35,934 nucleotides of DNA, taken from Desulfobacterales bacterium (lineage in GTDB: Bacteria > Desulfobacterota > Desulfobacteria > Desulfobacterales > C00003060). A program made the position numbers and the translations under genes. Positions 33,894 to 35,934 of this stretch are shown in pieces. Position 1 is the first letter of the stretch. Each line of letters begins with the position of its first letter. The notes below the pieces were generated by a model, which saw nothing but the letters and a program-made list of their open reading frames with translations, ran no database searches and was not told where the DNA came from. The DNA lies in the NCBI GenBank assembly GCA_023129535.1, contig JAGMBW010000137.1:1-35934 (forward strand), given 5' to 3'.

Positions 33894-35934
33894 GTGCTTC
33901 AAAGCTATATTCCATTCCTTCCAGAGGGTGCCAAACCAATAAACAACCATGTGGCGATTTATCGTCATGATGAAAAAATTGAATTTTTTACAGCATCAGG
34001 TCCAATCTACTCCTGTCAAGAAAGTGATCTGTATGGACTTCGGCTGGCTCAAGGGATTATCGTCACACAGACAACAACAACTCCAGCCGAATTTGCCAAA
34101 GCATTAAATATTAACAGAACCACTGTTTATCGAAACCTTAACAGATATCAACAAGATGGGCCTGCTGCCCTGATCATCGATAAAAAAAGTAATCGAAAAG
34201 CATACAAACTTAACGGAACGGCTAACCGCCAGGTACAAACACTTCTTAACAAAGGCTATTCTTTAAAAGCCGCGGCAAAGCAAGCCGGTATCACTGAAGG
34301 CTGTATCCGCTATGCAATAAAGAAAGGCACGATAGTAAAGAAAAAACAACCGGATGAGAAACCGGAGCCACACCAGAAACTTAAAAGTGCTTCAGAGCGC
34401 TCAACAGAAGATAATAACTGTGCCATCGGGATTGCTGCCAAACGCGAAGCAGAACGTGCGCTGGCAAGCACCGGCAAAATAATTGAGGCAACTCCTCATT
34501 TTAGCGCCATCGAAGGGGTTCGACATGGTGGTGTGCTGCTGGCACTGCCGGCATTAGCAAGAGTTGGCCTTTTGGAAGCCGGAAGAAAAGCATACGGCGT
34601 TCTTCATAAAGGCTTTTATGGCTTACAGTCGGTTTTGCTGACCCTATCGTTTATGGCTCTTTTGAGGATCAAAACGCCTGAACAGTTGAAAAGGTGCAAT
34701 CCCGGCGAACTGGGCATTGTTTTGGGCCTTGATCGCGCACCTGAGGTAAAGACGCTGAGAAAAAAGCTGAAGGAGATGGGATTACGCAATAAAGCCGGTG
34801 AGTTTATATCATTTTTATCTAAGAGATGGGTTGATCAAGATAAAGATGTAATCGGATTCGCATATATCGATGGTCATGTACGTCCCTATAATGGCCGTAA
34901 GCATAAGCTGCCTAAGACCCATGTTGCCAGAAGACGTCTTTGCATGCCTGCAACGACTGATTTTTGGATAAATGACGCAAAATGTGAACCATTATTTTTT
35001 GTAACAGCGGAAGCCAATGATAGCCTGTTGTCGATGCTCGAGAAAGAAGTTATTCCGGAATTGAAAAAACTTGCTGGAAAAGGGAACAGAGTAACACTGG
35101 TTTTCGATCGTGAAGGGTGGAGCCCCAAATCTTTTGAGAGATGGTTTAAAGCAGATATTGATGTCATCACTTATCGTAAGGGCAACTATGATCCATGGCC
35201 TGAAGATTGTTTTATTGAAGTTGAAAGCCATGTCCGAGGTAAAGCTGTAAAGTATTTACTCGGAGAACGCAGCATTAAAATAAATAAGAATTTCTGGCTA
35301 CGAGAGGTCAGGCGACTGTGTGACGATGGACATCAGACATCGATAACAACCACCCGGCAGGACCTTAATTGTGAACAGGTTGCGCGACGAATGTTTTTCC
35401 GATGGAACCAGGAAAACTTTTTCCGTTATATGCGTGAGGAATATGCACTTGATCATCTTGTAACAAATGACGTTGAGCCTGCTGATGTAGAGCGCTTGGT
35501 GCCGAATCCCGAAAAAAAAGAAAAAAGGAAACTGATAAAAAGATTCAAACGGGAAGTTGAGAAGCTAAAAAAAGAGTATGGGGACAAAGCTTTTCAAAAT
35601 GATGAAACGCGCCATCCTACCATGAGGGGCTTTAATATTGCAAATTCTGATTATAAGAAGAAGGTAGTCAAACTTGAAAAAGAAATCGAACAATTAAAAA
35701 TCGACCTGAAACAAATACCTGATAAAATAGCTGTAAAACATTTACTGGCTCAGCACGAAATTGTTCGTCTTGAAACTGAGCGTAAAATGTTTACTGATGG
35801 GGTTAAAATGATTTGCTATCGTGCCGAGACCTGCTTGCTTAATCTTATAGCGCCCTTCTTTGCCCGCAATAATGACGAAGGCCGTGCCTTTTTAAAAAGT
35901 GTTTTTCAGCAACCGGCAGATATAATACCGGACA
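33894..35934 (+). CDS. Large DDE-type transposase (partial, runs off the window)
   Basis: GTG start preceded by AAGGAGGT; 680 codons open to the edge by manual translation. N-terminal HTH AEFAKALNINRTTVYRNLNRYQQDG; GFAYIDGHVRPYNGRKHKLPKTHVARRRLCMPATTDFWINDA; VTLVFDREGW; RWNQENFFRYMREEYALDHL. Confidence 0.85.
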   Translation, partial: MLQSYIPFLPEGAKPINNHVAIYRHDEKIEFFTASGPIYSCQESDLYGLRLAQGIIVTQTTTTPAEFAKALNINRTTVYRNLNRYQQDGPAALIIDKKSNRKAYKLNGTANRQVQTLLNKGYSLKAAAKQAGITEGCIRYAIKKGTIVKKKQPDEKPEPHQKLKSASERSTEDNNCAIGIAAKREAERALASTGKIIEATPHFSAIEGVRHGGVLLALPALARVGLLEAGRKAYGVLHKGFYGLQSVLLTLSFMALLRIKTPEQLKRCNPGELGIVLGLDRAPEVKTLRKKLKEMGLRNKAGEFISFLSKRWVDQDKDVIGFAYIDGHVRPYNGRKHKLPKTHVARRRLCMPATTDFWINDAKCEPLFFVTAEANDSLLSMLEKEVIPELKKLAGKGNRVTLVFDREGWSPKSFERWFKADIDVITYRKGNYDPWPEDCFIEVESHVRGKAVKYLLGERSIKINKNFWLREVRRLCDDGHQTSITTTRQDLNCEQVARRMFFRWNQENFFRYMREEYALDHLVTNDVEPADVERLVPNPEKKEKRKLIKRFKREVEKLKKEYGDKAFQNDETRHPTMRGFNIANSDYKKKVVKLEKEIEQLKIDLKQIPDKIAVKHLLAQHEIVRLETERKMFTDGVKMICYRAETCLLNLIAPFFARNNDEGRAFLKSVFQQPADIIPD

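Overview
This looks like a Desulfobacterota (deltaproteobacterial) chromosomal window; the lineage is inferred from gene content. Housekeeping genes: response regulator, glcD-like, dnaA, pdxA, ccmF, a two-gene SufC/SufB (SMS-like) unit, serA, serC, nfo, and an unusual Smr-RsmG fusion. Between about 15.4 and 27 kb lies a decaying accessory/defence island. It holds an RHH + N6-adenine methylase + HEPN module bracketed by direct repeats, a PIN-like fusion protein, a helical protein split by an in-frame TAG, a zeta toxin and a TumE-like toxin that both appear internally deleted beside intact partner genes, a frameshifted methylase remnant, a PD-(D/E)XK fragment and a GIY-YIG protein with an unexplained N-terminal domain. 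A large partial transposase, missing from the ORF track, runs off the right edge. The most unusual signal is several families of short-period (7-, 8- and 9-nt) tandem arrays, often in inverted pairs and often abutting stop codons. One inverted heptamer pair encloses a four-helix-bundle (S23/Avd-like) gene, and a second copy of the same pair is 'empty'. That makes it a candidate undescribed mobile or replicating element. All family calls come from reading the sequence; no searches were run.
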